Source of the DNA: Sinohyriopsis cumingii
Taxonomy: Eukaryota; Mollusca; Bivalvia; Unionida; Unionidae
DNA length: 64,000 bases
Reading direction: 5' to 3'
Assembly: GCA_028554795.2 (NCBI GenBank)
Contig: CM068835.1
Coordinates: 62,007,219-62,071,218, forward strand
The first letter of the stretch is position 1; each line of letters starts with the position of its first letter. The translations under genes were made by a program, and so were the position numbers. This document shows positions 25,560 through 33,991 of this stretch, in pieces. The notes below the pieces were generated by a model. That model was not told where the DNA came from. It was given only the letters and a program-made list of their open reading frames with translations, and did not search any database.

Positions 25560-27060
25560 TCGACAAACGTCTAAAATACCATTTCTAACTGTATTTGAAC
25601 ATTCCTTCATTTCTGAAAAGAATTTCTTTGATTTTATCCAGATTGATTTTTGCACCACAAAGGTATTTTACAAAACCATCGGCATGCAGTATATTAAGTA
25701 TATGCTCTGTATTTTCATTTATAATGATAACACAAATGTTTTTTACAAGCAGTTCTTCCCTAAGATCAGTAATGCATAATGAGGATAAATAAGGGCCTTG
25801 AACACGACCTTGTCTGGTACCTACATGGCAGGAAAAACCGATACCGACAATCTTTAGGAGGCTTAATGCATGGTTCCAAACTAAAATGTATAAAGGAATT
25901 TACCCTGACCATTGTATTAGTAAAATATATTGTGAAGTTTTAAATTTGCATGCGGTCTTCGTTCAGAGGTTCAAATGGTTCAAGCAAAACAATGACAGCA
26001 TTACTAATCTATTCAATCACTCGTCTTTCTGGGGAATCTTGAGATCTGAGAAATGTATCATTGATTGCTCTAAACATATTTTTTTTACTCTCCTTGCATG
26101 TACTAGACCGTATGAGTTGATGATTTAAATTGAAAGTTATATTGATTGCCATTTCTATTGCTGATTGAGTAAGGATTTTATTTTTGTTTTGGTACTTTAC
26201 GGCACAATAAAATATAAGTACGTTATTTAATGTCGTGGCAATTGGAGTAAAGTGCCCTGCCCAAGGATATACCACGGTAGCTCATTCTGGAAATCCAGGT
26301 TTGGTCTGATAGTAGGATTAGAACGCGGACCAGTTTGGTCGTTATGTCCGGCACGCTAACCACTGAGCCACCCCATCACTCAGCAAGTACTAATCCCCAT
26401 ACAATTTTAGTTTTCCTAGATATTATGCATGCAGTTTATGCGGTTTATTCTTTTTTATTTCATAACCTTAATCCCTGTCGAATAATGAATCTCCAGTAAT
26501 AACCTGCAGCCTTTCGATTCCACATTTGAAGTGGTAACTATCCTTGGAATATGATATGAAAAGTTTCTGTTATTTTTATCCGTTTCTGCAGCAGGAAAAT
26601 ATTATCGTACAGTTCATGTAAGCTTCCGATTCATATCAGTATGCCTTCAGATGTTTTTTCCTTGGACGTATGCAGAAAATTTGTTCAGCTGATGTTTAAT
26701 GTTATTTTGTGAAATTATAAACCATCCTACCAGTCTGCAGTTTTTATAGGTTTCATAAGACTAACTTTTGATATATATTTGTATGTATATATGTACGGAA
26801 ACATGACCAGTCATAGCATGTAGTGTTATATAATTGGCATGTTGTATCTCTTGCAAATACTCGTATATAAACATATTACATAATATACATCTTTTCCTAA
26901 ATTGGCCATACCTTTGGTTAAAATTGAGACCCAAATCTTGATATAAGACAGGTGTAAAAAGCATTCTAAAGATCGATAATAACAGTACCATCGATCATCC
27001 TGCCTTGAGAAATACGTATGTGCAGTTGATTGCAGAATAAATAAAATATATCCGGTGGAA
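25560..27060 (-). pseudogene. Decayed non-LTR retrotransposon reverse transcriptase
   Basis: On the minus strand a segment near 25,600-25,880 reads CHVGTRQG followed by a PYLSSLCITDL block and then ILHADGF, matching the order of the LINE reverse transcriptase motif before, and at, the YADD box. Here YADD has become HADG. Fragments near 26,830-27,060 resemble the preceding fingers/palm region. Stops and frame changes are common, and another SINE lies between the two parts. I cannot assign a clade. Confidence 0.5.
26245..26374 (-). mobile_element. tRNA-derived SINE (third family)
   Basis: Read on the minus strand the head is GGGGTGGCTCAGTGGTTAGC (A-box-like), followed by a B-box-like CGCGTTCTAATCC and then a CCTTGGGCAGGGCAC module. 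This order of tRNA-like head plus conserved module is typical of animal SINEs. The target duplication was not identified. Confidence 0.7.
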
Positions 27061-28405
27061 TTCGTTTGCAAAAAATCTGCTTGTGACCCTTGAAGAAAGT
27101 TATCTTCAGACCTTGTGCCATATTTTGATCCTTAATATTTTGTAAAAACTATGCACAAATCATCTATTAGCGGAATAACACCGTAATTGTTGGGATCTAT
27201 ATCTATTTTGCAATAGACAAATTATGCTAAACAGCAAATTATATTTCCATGAACCAATAAGCTTTTATTACGACGGATTCGGTTTATAATTTACGGTGCA
27301 TCCAAAATCTCATAAAGCGTTTTGTGTCATCATTTAAAGCAAGCGTGTTTAAAAAAGAATCGACGCATTGAGAAGCAGAAATACGCGAAATGTGTCTCGT
27401 TGTGAAATTCCATGCTAAAACATTCTTCCAAAATAAAGCAGGAATATTTCGTAACTAGACCGATCTGTCAGGCTGCTTTCGAAATATATATTTTATTTGT
27501 CTCCATAAATATGGATTAAACATGTTTTTCTGTTGTTTATGCACATTAAACTCCGCCTGCACAATTACTCTTGCAACATAAGTCTCTGCTACCTATATGT
27601 TTTGTACTTCACACAAATTAGCACGTTATCAAGCTAAGTGGCTTGATTCAATTTAGTTTTGTCTAGCACGTTATCAGGCTAAGTGGTTTGATTCAAATCA
27701 GGTTTGTCTAGCATGTCATCAAGCTAAGTAATTTGATTCAAATCAGTTTTGCCTAGCATGTCATCAAGCTAAGTGGCTTGATTCAAATCAGATTTGTATA
27801 TGATGGTGATGTAACTTTCATACTTCTAGCTACACCAGTATAAAAAATAAATATACTGTCAATGGATTGTCTCTAAAGCATTCAAATAAGTTTCATGCAT
27901 AATAATACAGCTATTTGTGAAACATTATCTGCATATTAGTATTCCACCTGAACTTTAATTGTTATCGAAACTGTATGTATTGTAATATCATTGGGAACGT
28001 TTTCAAAATATATCCTTGGCAGAATACCGAGGGAGGGAGGGAGAGAGAGAGAGAGAGAGAGAGTCAGTCTATCTTATTATGTATATATGTGTCTGTTTAT
28101 AAACATGTTCTTCTGTTTATAATACTTCCTAAATTGATAAACTATTTCGAATCTTTCTGATAGTATTTCCTTTTACCTTTCATCTGTATATATGCAATAC
28201 ATCTCTAGCACACGCGTGATGCTAAGACATTTTTTCTAGAGTGACCTATTATTTTCATCAGACTATGTTTGGAAAGAAATTATTTGCAGACGTTGCTGAA
28301 CAAAGGAAGATATTGTTTTACTTTTCAAAATATTTTGTGATCTCTCTCGACTGAGGATTAATTTCACTTCCGTATCCACAAAACGATCTATGTCACCATG
28401 TAGAT

Positions 28406-28441
<36 letters not shown>

Positions 28442-29168
28442 GTAGACAATCTGAATAACTCCAGAGGAGTTCCCAGATACAAGAAGAGAATTCTAAAGAC
28501 AGTAATATGACTAGAGACAATGCCCGATTTAAGCATAAACTAAACACGGTACAGCTTAGGGTCTCACAGTGCAAAGGGGCCTCTCAAAATTGCAATATAT
28601 ATAAATGTTTTGCAGTTTTATTATGACTTATTTTTAAGTCATAATTTAACATTTGATGTTTGCATAATATGTTCACAAATATTATCTATGCAATATGTTT
28701 TACATAAATTATATAATTTACATTGTAATAATTAGTAACAAATTACCAAGTTCAGTTGTTCGACAGCTGTATTCTCAGTTAACATTTACCAAATAGGGCC
28801 TCAACAGCTTCCCATAGCTTAGGGCATCACCATGTCTAAATCCGGCCCTGAATATAGGTAATAGTTTAGACATTATACAACCTACAGAGAACCGTAATCC
28901 TTGTTGAAAAGAATAACAACATAATGTTGGGTAGAATGAGAAAATAAGTGTAGACAATTACCATCATGGGGTATAGCATGTAAAATTTCTCATCTAGTTC
29001 ACCCCTTTAGTTTTCTGAAAAAGCTCGTTTTGCTCTCTGCTTTCTACATATACTATTTCTTTTCTTTCTTACTTGCAAGTGTTTCATTAAACGATCTTTT
29101 CGCGTAACAACATTTCTATATAGGAAATGTTCCAAACCAAACGTTATAAAGATGTATCGATTTGGTTT
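27061..29168. other. Non-coding host DNA flanking the intact element
   Basis: No gene recognised. It holds the 45-bp tandem repeat (27,621-27,800) and GA microsatellites at about 28,027-28,064 and 28,407-28,438. The last five bases (29,164-29,168, GGTTT) are the left target duplication of the Maverick-like element. Confidence 0.6.
27621..27800 (+). repeat. Four-copy 45-bp tandem repeat
   Basis: Units start at 27,621, 27,666, 27,711 and 27,756, each with ATCAAGCTAAGT (or close), then TTGATTCAA and TTTTGTCTAG. There are no spacers between units, so this is a minisatellite and not a CRISPR-like array. Confidence 0.9.
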
Positions 29169-29426
29169 AGCAGCAGAGGGGGCGAATCCGACATTTTGTC
29201 CAATCGTTATTTTGCTTAATTATTACTTTCTGCACTCAAAGATCTAGTGTCGTCAGCGCCTGGTAAAAAAAAAACGACGACGTCGTTGGGGGGTCGACGC
29301 GTCGTCATTTGGTTTAATTAACATCTTCTGCGCGCCGATCCCCAGCGTCGTCAGCGTCCGGTAAGCACATCGACGACCGCGTCGATGTCATCGCCCCCTC
29401 TGCTGCTAAGTGGTTATTTACAATGA
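29169..29426 (+). repeat. Left terminal inverted repeat (258 bp)
   Basis: Reverse complement of 44,727-44,984 with one mismatch (near 29,240). The portion 29,169-29,407 is itself bounded by 16-bp inverted ends (AGCAGCAGAGGGGGCG and its complement). Inside are an 18-bp imperfect direct repeat (29,249-29,266 and 29,347-29,364), a perfect 9-bp stem with 4-nt loop (29,367-29,388) and a run of ten A. It also includes the last codons and stop of the first gene. Confidence 0.95.
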
Positions 29427-30731
29427 TCTTACAAACAGAGTGATCACTAACTCCTCCTCCTGTAGATCAATTAGGTTATTTGACTGATCGGTGAGTTTAA
29501 AATTAATTCTCGTTAAAAACCGATCATGGCATCGCATATAGACCGGATTAATCGGATTCTCAACGATTAAAAATCCCGGAGGGGCTGTTGGTGAAAATGA
29601 ATAAAGGATATACCCCTGTTGAGCTTGATTTGATTGATTGGTATCTACCTGGTAACTCCCTTCAATAACATCACACACTAGATTGATTGCTATCACCGAT
29701 GCGATATTTACGTTGTATGGAGCAATATGCCTACCACCATCTCCGTTATCGTGTCTGAGGATATAAGTTGATGGATCGAGAAAATCATTAAGAGACTTTC
29801 TTAGTTCTGGCGCGTTGTATCCTGGAAACTTGAAATCGGGTAAATCGGCTTCTGTGATATTATACCCGGTTAGGAATTTTTGTTTATTATCATCGCTGCT
29901 ATCGGATATTACTTTAACGATTCGTTCATTGATATATTCCATGTCTGATATAAGTTGATTTAACACCTCAACGTGTTTTTGTGCTTTTGTCTCTCGTAGT
30001 TGTTCTAGTTGTAATTGGTAATAATGATTAATCTCGGCAAACGCACTAGTGATATCATCTAAACGAACTGTGACCTTGGCTGACAATTCAGGAGTTTTCT
30101 TATACGGAAAAAACCATTGCATGGTATTCCTGTCTTGAAATATAAACTCGCTGGGTAATAACGTGTTTCTTATAATAGACAAATCATTCAGATAACTGGG
30201 ATTAATCTCATGATACGATTGCATATTTGTGTGCAAATCCGCGGGTGGATTCTTAGGCCATCCTAGTATGGTTCTTATTGAACTGTTATAAATATCAACC
30301 ATATACCCCGGTGTGCTTATTTCAATCGTCGATGATAACGTCGGTTCATGAACCGTAATAGCGATTTTTGATTCCTTTCCTGTGATCGATTTTATTCTGC
30401 GTTGAAATTCTTTATTGATTTGCTCTATTTGGTATGACCCAGTTGGTATTGTAACCTCCTCCCAGTCTGGGGTCCCATCGGGTTTATTTTTCCGTGCAAA
30501 AACCAGCGAGTTATTAGGTTGTTGTCCGTTAAATGCGTCCGCTCGAATATTAGGCCAACTGTGATATACTCGCAATTTTGCCAGCGCTATTTCCTTCACT
30601 GGAACCGGCGACGGGAAGTTCACACTGAATTCGGGTTTCGTTGACGTTATTGATATCATATTTGTTTGTACCGGAGTGGTGTTCTCCGCGATCCGCTGAA
30701 GTAATTGAAACCCTTCGGGGTTCAGCGACAT
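29418..30731 (-). CDS. Maverick-associated protein, likely virion component, function unknown
   Basis: 437 residues, last gene before the left inverted repeat, whose stop codon lies inside the repeat. The N-terminal third has the pattern of a family I know from invertebrate Maverick/adintovirus-like loci: FSVNFPSPV, then KEIALAKL, then a LVFARKN segment and IPTGSYQIEQINKEF. The rest is mixed alpha/beta with a central helical stretch near residues 230-280. A minor capsid, penton or attachment role is possible but I cannot show one. A decayed homologue is at 54,385-55,769. It lies downstream of the hydrophobic protein with a 5-bp gap, in the late structural block. Confidence 0.75.
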   Translation of the reverse strand: MSLNPEGFQLLQRIAENTTPVQTNMISITSTKPEFSVNFPSPVPVKEIALAKLRVYHSWPNIRADAFNGQQPNNSLVFARKNKPDGTPDWEEVTIPTGSYQIEQINKEFQRRIKSITGKESKIAITVHEPTLSSTIEISTPGYMVDIYNSSIRTILGWPKNPPADLHTNMQSYHEINPSYLNDLSIIRNTLLPSEFIFQDRNTMQWFFPYKKTPELSAKVTVRLDDITSAFAEINHYYQLQLEQLRETKAQKHVEVLNQLISDMEYINERIVKVISDSSDDNKQKFLTGYNITEADLPDFKFPGYNAPELRKSLNDFLDPSTYILRHDNGDGGRHIAPYNVNIASVIAINLVCDVIEGSYQVDTNQSNQAQQGYILYSFSPTAPPGFLIVENPINPVYMRCHDRFLTRINFKLTDQSNNLIDLQEEELVITLFVRSL

Positions 30732-30736
30732 TATTA

Positions 30737-31273
30737 TTATTCGTTGTCTTTAGTGTCTAATTTCAGCAACCAGGTGGTTCCGGCTTCCAGTTGAAAATCC
30801 TCGATTTTTGACATCGCGGAGCTATACAACTGGACCATTGTGGAGAATTCAACATCGGATACGAACAAATTATCAATCGATAATGAGATCAACCCGGATA
30901 ATTTCGAGTACGCGTCGGATACTATTTGATGTTTTACTGTATACTCGTTGAGTTTTTTCTGAAAACACGATGATATCTTTTTAGTGATTGCGTTGGCGAC
31001 TCCAGCAATTGTTGTCATCGCGGAGATAGCGATTGGAACAGCGATCGGGGCTATCGTGGTTACCGTGGATAAAATAACACCGGTGCCAGCTACTATACCC
31101 GACACCGAGTACACGACCGCGTCGATGGCGGTTATTTTTCGGCGGTATTTTTTTATTTTTGCACGGTATTGTTCGGAAAGCGTTTTCAAGTTCGCGGAGA
31201 ATTCTTTTGCGGTATCGAATCGATATTGATGTGACGTCGGTGATACCTCTGATTCAATTTCCTTGGTGGTCAT
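30737..31273 (-). CDS. Two-helix hydrophobic protein, unrecognised function
   Basis: 178 residues. An amphipathic N-terminal half (residues 20-48, Lys/Arg-rich) is followed by a long hydrophobic Gly/Ala/Val/Ile stretch at about residues 51-95 that could form two membrane-inserting helices, with a GIVAGTGVILS turn. The C-terminal half is helical and soluble. The layout suggests a membrane-active virion or egress protein, which is inference only. A frameshifted homologue occupies 55,717-56,251 with the same neighbours. The stop of the fibre gene and the AATTAAAAAC motif lie just upstream of its start. Confidence 0.75.
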   Translation of the reverse strand: MTTKEIESEVSPTSHQYRFDTAKEFSANLKTLSEQYRAKIKKYRRKITAIDAVVYSVSGIVAGTGVILSTVTTIAPIAVPIAISAMTTIAGVANAITKKISSCFQKKLNEYTVKHQIVSDAYSKLSGLISLSIDNLFVSDVEFSTMVQLYSSAMSKIEDFQLEAGTTWLLKLDTKDNE

Positions 31274-31298
31274 TTTTATTTTAAAAGAACTAGTGTTT

Positions 31299-33014
31299 TT
31301 AATTACTTAGATTCGCTACAAATTCCACATACCATGTAATGTTTGCCCCGGCTAGATTTCTATCAACGGCATAAATTGTAAACTTTTCAGTTGCGTTCTT
31401 GTCTATAATTGTTGATATTGTATTGTTAAACCCGGATGAACTCGACGATAATATATTAAACTGCATCATTGAAATCAGTGTCAATCGATAAATGCCCTTA
31501 ACAGTTGCGGTGATATTTACTGTATTCTGTGTAGGAGTCCAATCGAATGATCCATGCCGAATTGTGTATACTGTGTTGATGATGTTCTCATGAGGGATTT
31601 TTATTTTTTCGAATTGCTCTGCTACTCTCGGTAGTCCGTCTTTAATCGCTTCAACATCAGTTTTAATCGTTCCTATTTCCTGTATATGCGTGTCCACATC
31701 TTTTTTGTTCGCTGCAACCCTAGTAATGAGTGTATTTATTTCCTGTATATGCGTGTCTATACTTTTTTTGTTCGCTATAACATTAATTTTGAGTACTTCT
31801 ATTTCCCCTTCATGCACGTCTATACTTTTTTTGCTCGCTATAGCATTAGTGTTAATTGTTTCTATTCTCTGTCCATGCGCGTCTACATTATTTATGATCG
31901 TTACAACATTAGTTTTGATTGTTTCTATTTCCCGTGTATTCTCGGTCATGCTTTTTTTGTTCGCTGCAACATCAAGTTTGATTGTTTCTATTTCATATGT
32001 ATGCACGTCTATACCTTTTTTATTCGCTGCAACATCAGTTTTAATTAATCCTATTCCCCGCCAATACGCGTCTACATTTTTTTTGTTCGCTTCGACATCA
32101 GTTTTGATTGTTCCTATTTCCTGTGTATGCGCGTCTACATTTTTTTTGTTCGCTTCAATATCAGTTTTGATTATTCCTATTTCCTGTGTATGCGCGTTTA
32201 TATTATTTATGATCGTTGCAACATCAGTTTTGATTGTTTCTATTTTCCGTCCATGCGAGTCTACATTATTTATGATCGTTGCAACATTAGCGCCGATTAT
32301 TTCTATTTCCCGTTCATGCACGTCTACACTTTTTTTGTTCGCTTCAATATCAGTTTTGATTGTTTTTATTTCCTGTCCATACGCAGTGATATCATTTATA
32401 GTTATTGTAATCTCATCCGGCTTGGTATTTTTTTTACCAAAGAATTTATCAAAGTTGTCATCGATCCTGTTAACATTTTTTCGCAACGGTGGTAAATTGG
32501 CCGACAGCGCCATAAGTTCCGAAATAGCATTTGTTATTGTTGCAAGATTTGGTTCGGTTGCCGTCGGGGGTCCCCGAAAAAAACTATCGACAATGTGTTG
32601 CACATTGGTGAAACGCGTTAGCATCGACCTGAACTGTTCTCCATGAAAGTTAAATTCACCACGTAAACCCTTTAACGAATTCGACATGGTTATATAACTG
32701 TTGCCAAGTATACTTATTCTTCCATCTATCATCGATATATCTTCACCCGGTTTGAGTCGTCCGTCGCTGGTATACAGCGCGATAGCGTTCTCGGCGGCAT
32801 CACGCTGTCGTATTAAAACGTCATTCAGCGACACATTACTGGATTTCAATTTACCCTGGCGGTCTTGAAACACAACTATTTCGCCCGGGTCAACACTTGT
32901 TAAATTCAACGTATCAGCGATTTCATCCTCAATTAGTTTTTTTATGTCATCGGTGGCGGGCGTTTCCGTGGGCTTTTTCAGCGCCGAAACCGGTCGTCCC
33001 CAGATATCAATCAT
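31299..33014 (-). CDS. Fibre-like protein: 21-residue coiled-coil shaft and C-terminal knob
   Basis: 571 residues. The N-terminus (MIDIWGRPV) resembles the start of the homologue at 57,160 (MVDIYGRS) and may anchor the fibre. Residues 211-462 are twelve consecutive 21-residue units of the type EIxTIKTDVEANKKxVDAH, each three heptads long, encoded by twelve 63-bp repeats at 31,629-32,384. This predicts a long trimeric coiled-coil shaft. The last 85 residues, with GIYRLTLISMMQF and ITWYVEF, look like a beta-sandwich knob. The overall design is that of an adenovirus-like attachment fibre, inferred from architecture and not from sequence identity. It ends 26 bp upstream of the next start and overlaps the protease gene end by 8 bp. 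Confidence 0.8.
   Translation of the reverse strand: MIDIWGRPVSALKKPTETPATDDIKKLIEDEIADTLNLTSVDPGEIVVFQDRQGKLKSSNVSLNDVLIRQRDAAENAIALYTSDGRLKPGEDISMIDGRISILGNSYITMSNSLKGLRGEFNFHGEQFRSMLTRFTNVQHIVDSFFRGPPTATEPNLATITNAISELMALSANLPPLRKNVNRIDDNFDKFFGKKNTKPDEITITINDITAYGQEIKTIKTDIEANKKSVDVHEREIEIIGANVATIINNVDSHGRKIETIKTDVATIINNINAHTQEIGIIKTDIEANKKNVDAHTQEIGTIKTDVEANKKNVDAYWRGIGLIKTDVAANKKGIDVHTYEIETIKLDVAANKKSMTENTREIETIKTNVVTIINNVDAHGQRIETINTNAIASKKSIDVHEGEIEVLKINVIANKKSIDTHIQEINTLITRVAANKKDVDTHIQEIGTIKTDVEAIKDGLPRVAEQFEKIKIPHENIINTVYTIRHGSFDWTPTQNTVNITATVKGIYRLTLISMMQFNILSSSSSGFNNTISTIIDKNATEKFTIYAVDRNLAGANITWYVEFVANLSN
31629..32384 (-). repeat. Twelve in-frame 63-bp coding repeats
   Basis: The shaft of the fibre gene is made of twelve units of exactly 63 bp (21 codons) with no length variation. 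Neighbouring units 4 and 5 are nearly identical at the protein level and others are more diverged, suggesting stepwise duplication. Confidence 0.9.
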
Positions 33015-33474
33015 TATTATTGTAAATGTTATTCTCTAAAATCCGTTGAGCTTCTACGACCCCACTAGTGTATTCGTTTACAACCACATGAGGTGGTTTT
33101 CGCGATGATGAAATCGCCGCAAGTACGTTCAATACCTCGCGGCCACATATCGGTGGGTCGCTTAATCGCTGTGTTGGCAGCGTGGAATAAAAAACCCGGG
33201 CTGAACACGCCCGGGCTGAACACGCCCGGACATACCGCATGAACTCTTTCGGCGGGGCTAACCCGTATGAATCAAAATAGACGATCGCACGCGGATCAAT
33301 TGCGTATGCAACCCAATGAGTTCCCGCTCCGGAGGACCCATCGAGGTTAATTATGCCGGTTTCAATATTTCTTGGTGCCGCCGGTAATTGATCCCTCATA
33401 AAAACACCTCTGAAGTTTTTTATCGCTAGCGCGTTTGCGGCATCTATTAAATCAAAATTAGACATGGGAGTCAT
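33007..33474 (-). CDS. Adenain-like maturation cysteine protease
   Basis: About 155 residues from the chosen start. Motifs in order: NFRGVFMRDQLP, GTHWVAYAID (catalytic His), VYFDSYG (catalytic Asp), TQRLSDPP (the oxyanion Gln) and ICGREVLNVL (catalytic Cys). Adenain-type proteases cleave capsid precursors during virion maturation. The frame is open to 33,531, but the upstream gene stops at 33,486, and the methionine at 33,474 or 33,465 directly precedes SNFDLIDAA, where I expect the family to start. A 15-bp tandem duplication (about 33,198-33,229) repeats five residues between the Asp and Cys. A decayed homologue is at 57,165-57,560. Confidence 0.9.
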   Translation of the reverse strand: MTPMSNFDLIDAANALAIKNFRGVFMRDQLPAAPRNIETGIINLDGSSGAGTHWVAYAIDPRAIVYFDSYGLAPPKEFMRYVRACSARACSARVFYSTLPTQRLSDPPICGREVLNVLAAISSSRKPPHVVVNEYTSGVVEAQRILENNIYNNND

Positions 33475-33485
33475 TGACTCCTGCG

Positions 33486-33962
33486 TTAATAAACGGTTCC
33501 CGGTAGTCTTAGACCCTTTCCCGAGTACCATGAATACGGGGTTCCCGGTAGTCTTAGACCCTTTCCGGCCACGGGTCGTTTTTTTTTGTAGCCTTTCCCG
33601 GTTGCCTTCTTCAATGCCATTCCCGCCGCGGTACCAACGGCTCCTAACGCCGCCGCCTTAGCCACTGCTGGTGCGGCCGCGGCAATCAATGCCGGAATCG
33701 CAGCTAACAGCGGAAATATCCCACCGGTCTTTTCCATGTTTTTAATTGCTGCGGCTGAAAAATCTATTTGAACACCCTTTTTATTCTTCATCGCATCATT
33801 GAAATGTTTTATTTGACGCGCCGTCAACGATATCTTATGATTACCACCCGCCATCTGTGACGGCTTCAGCGTTATTGTGATCCCGCATTGTTTAGCCGAC
33901 TTTGATCGTAATTTCTTGACTTGACCATCAGTCAACTCTACATTGACGACACTATACGACAT
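33486..33962 (-). CDS. Small pX/pVI-like virion protein
   Basis: 158 residues. The first 80 contain two similar beta-type segments (TDGQVKKLRSK and TARQIKHFNDA), then FSAAAIKNM. A Gly-Gly-Ile-Phe-led Ala-rich hydrophobic helix follows (residues about 80-115), then a Lys-rich tail with two copies of GKGLRLPGT. Proteins with this layout are standard in Maverick/adintovirus genomes next to the capsid gene. They are compared with adenovirus core or membrane-lytic minor proteins. The GKG sites could be protease cleavage points, which is a guess. The start is preceded by AATTGAAAGC and TTTACAATAA. Confidence 0.75.
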   Translation of the reverse strand: MSYSVVNVELTDGQVKKLRSKSAKQCGITITLKPSQMAGGNHKISLTARQIKHFNDAMKNKKGVQIDFSAAAIKNMEKTGGIFPLLAAIPALIAAAAPAVAKAAALGAVGTAAGMALKKATGKGYKKKRPVAGKGLRLPGTPYSWYSGKGLRLPGTVY

Positions 33963-33991
33963 TTTATTGTAAACGCGTTTTGTGCTTTCAA

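Noticed and set aside
27621-27800. CRISPR-like array
   Set aside because: Units are directly adjacent without unique spacers and the genome is animal; it is a minisatellite.
29163-29169. 6-bp target duplication as is usual for Mavericks
   Set aside because: Left TGGTTT and right GGTTTT do not match over six bases; only GGTTT (5 bp) is supported.
31686-32646. Long plus-strand frames opposite the fibre gene
   Set aside because: They are antisense shadows of the 63-bp repeats. Their composition (Phe/Cys/Ile-rich periodic) is what reading the coiled-coil repeats backwards gives, while the minus strand has clear anchor, shaft and knob with a homologue at 56-57 kb.
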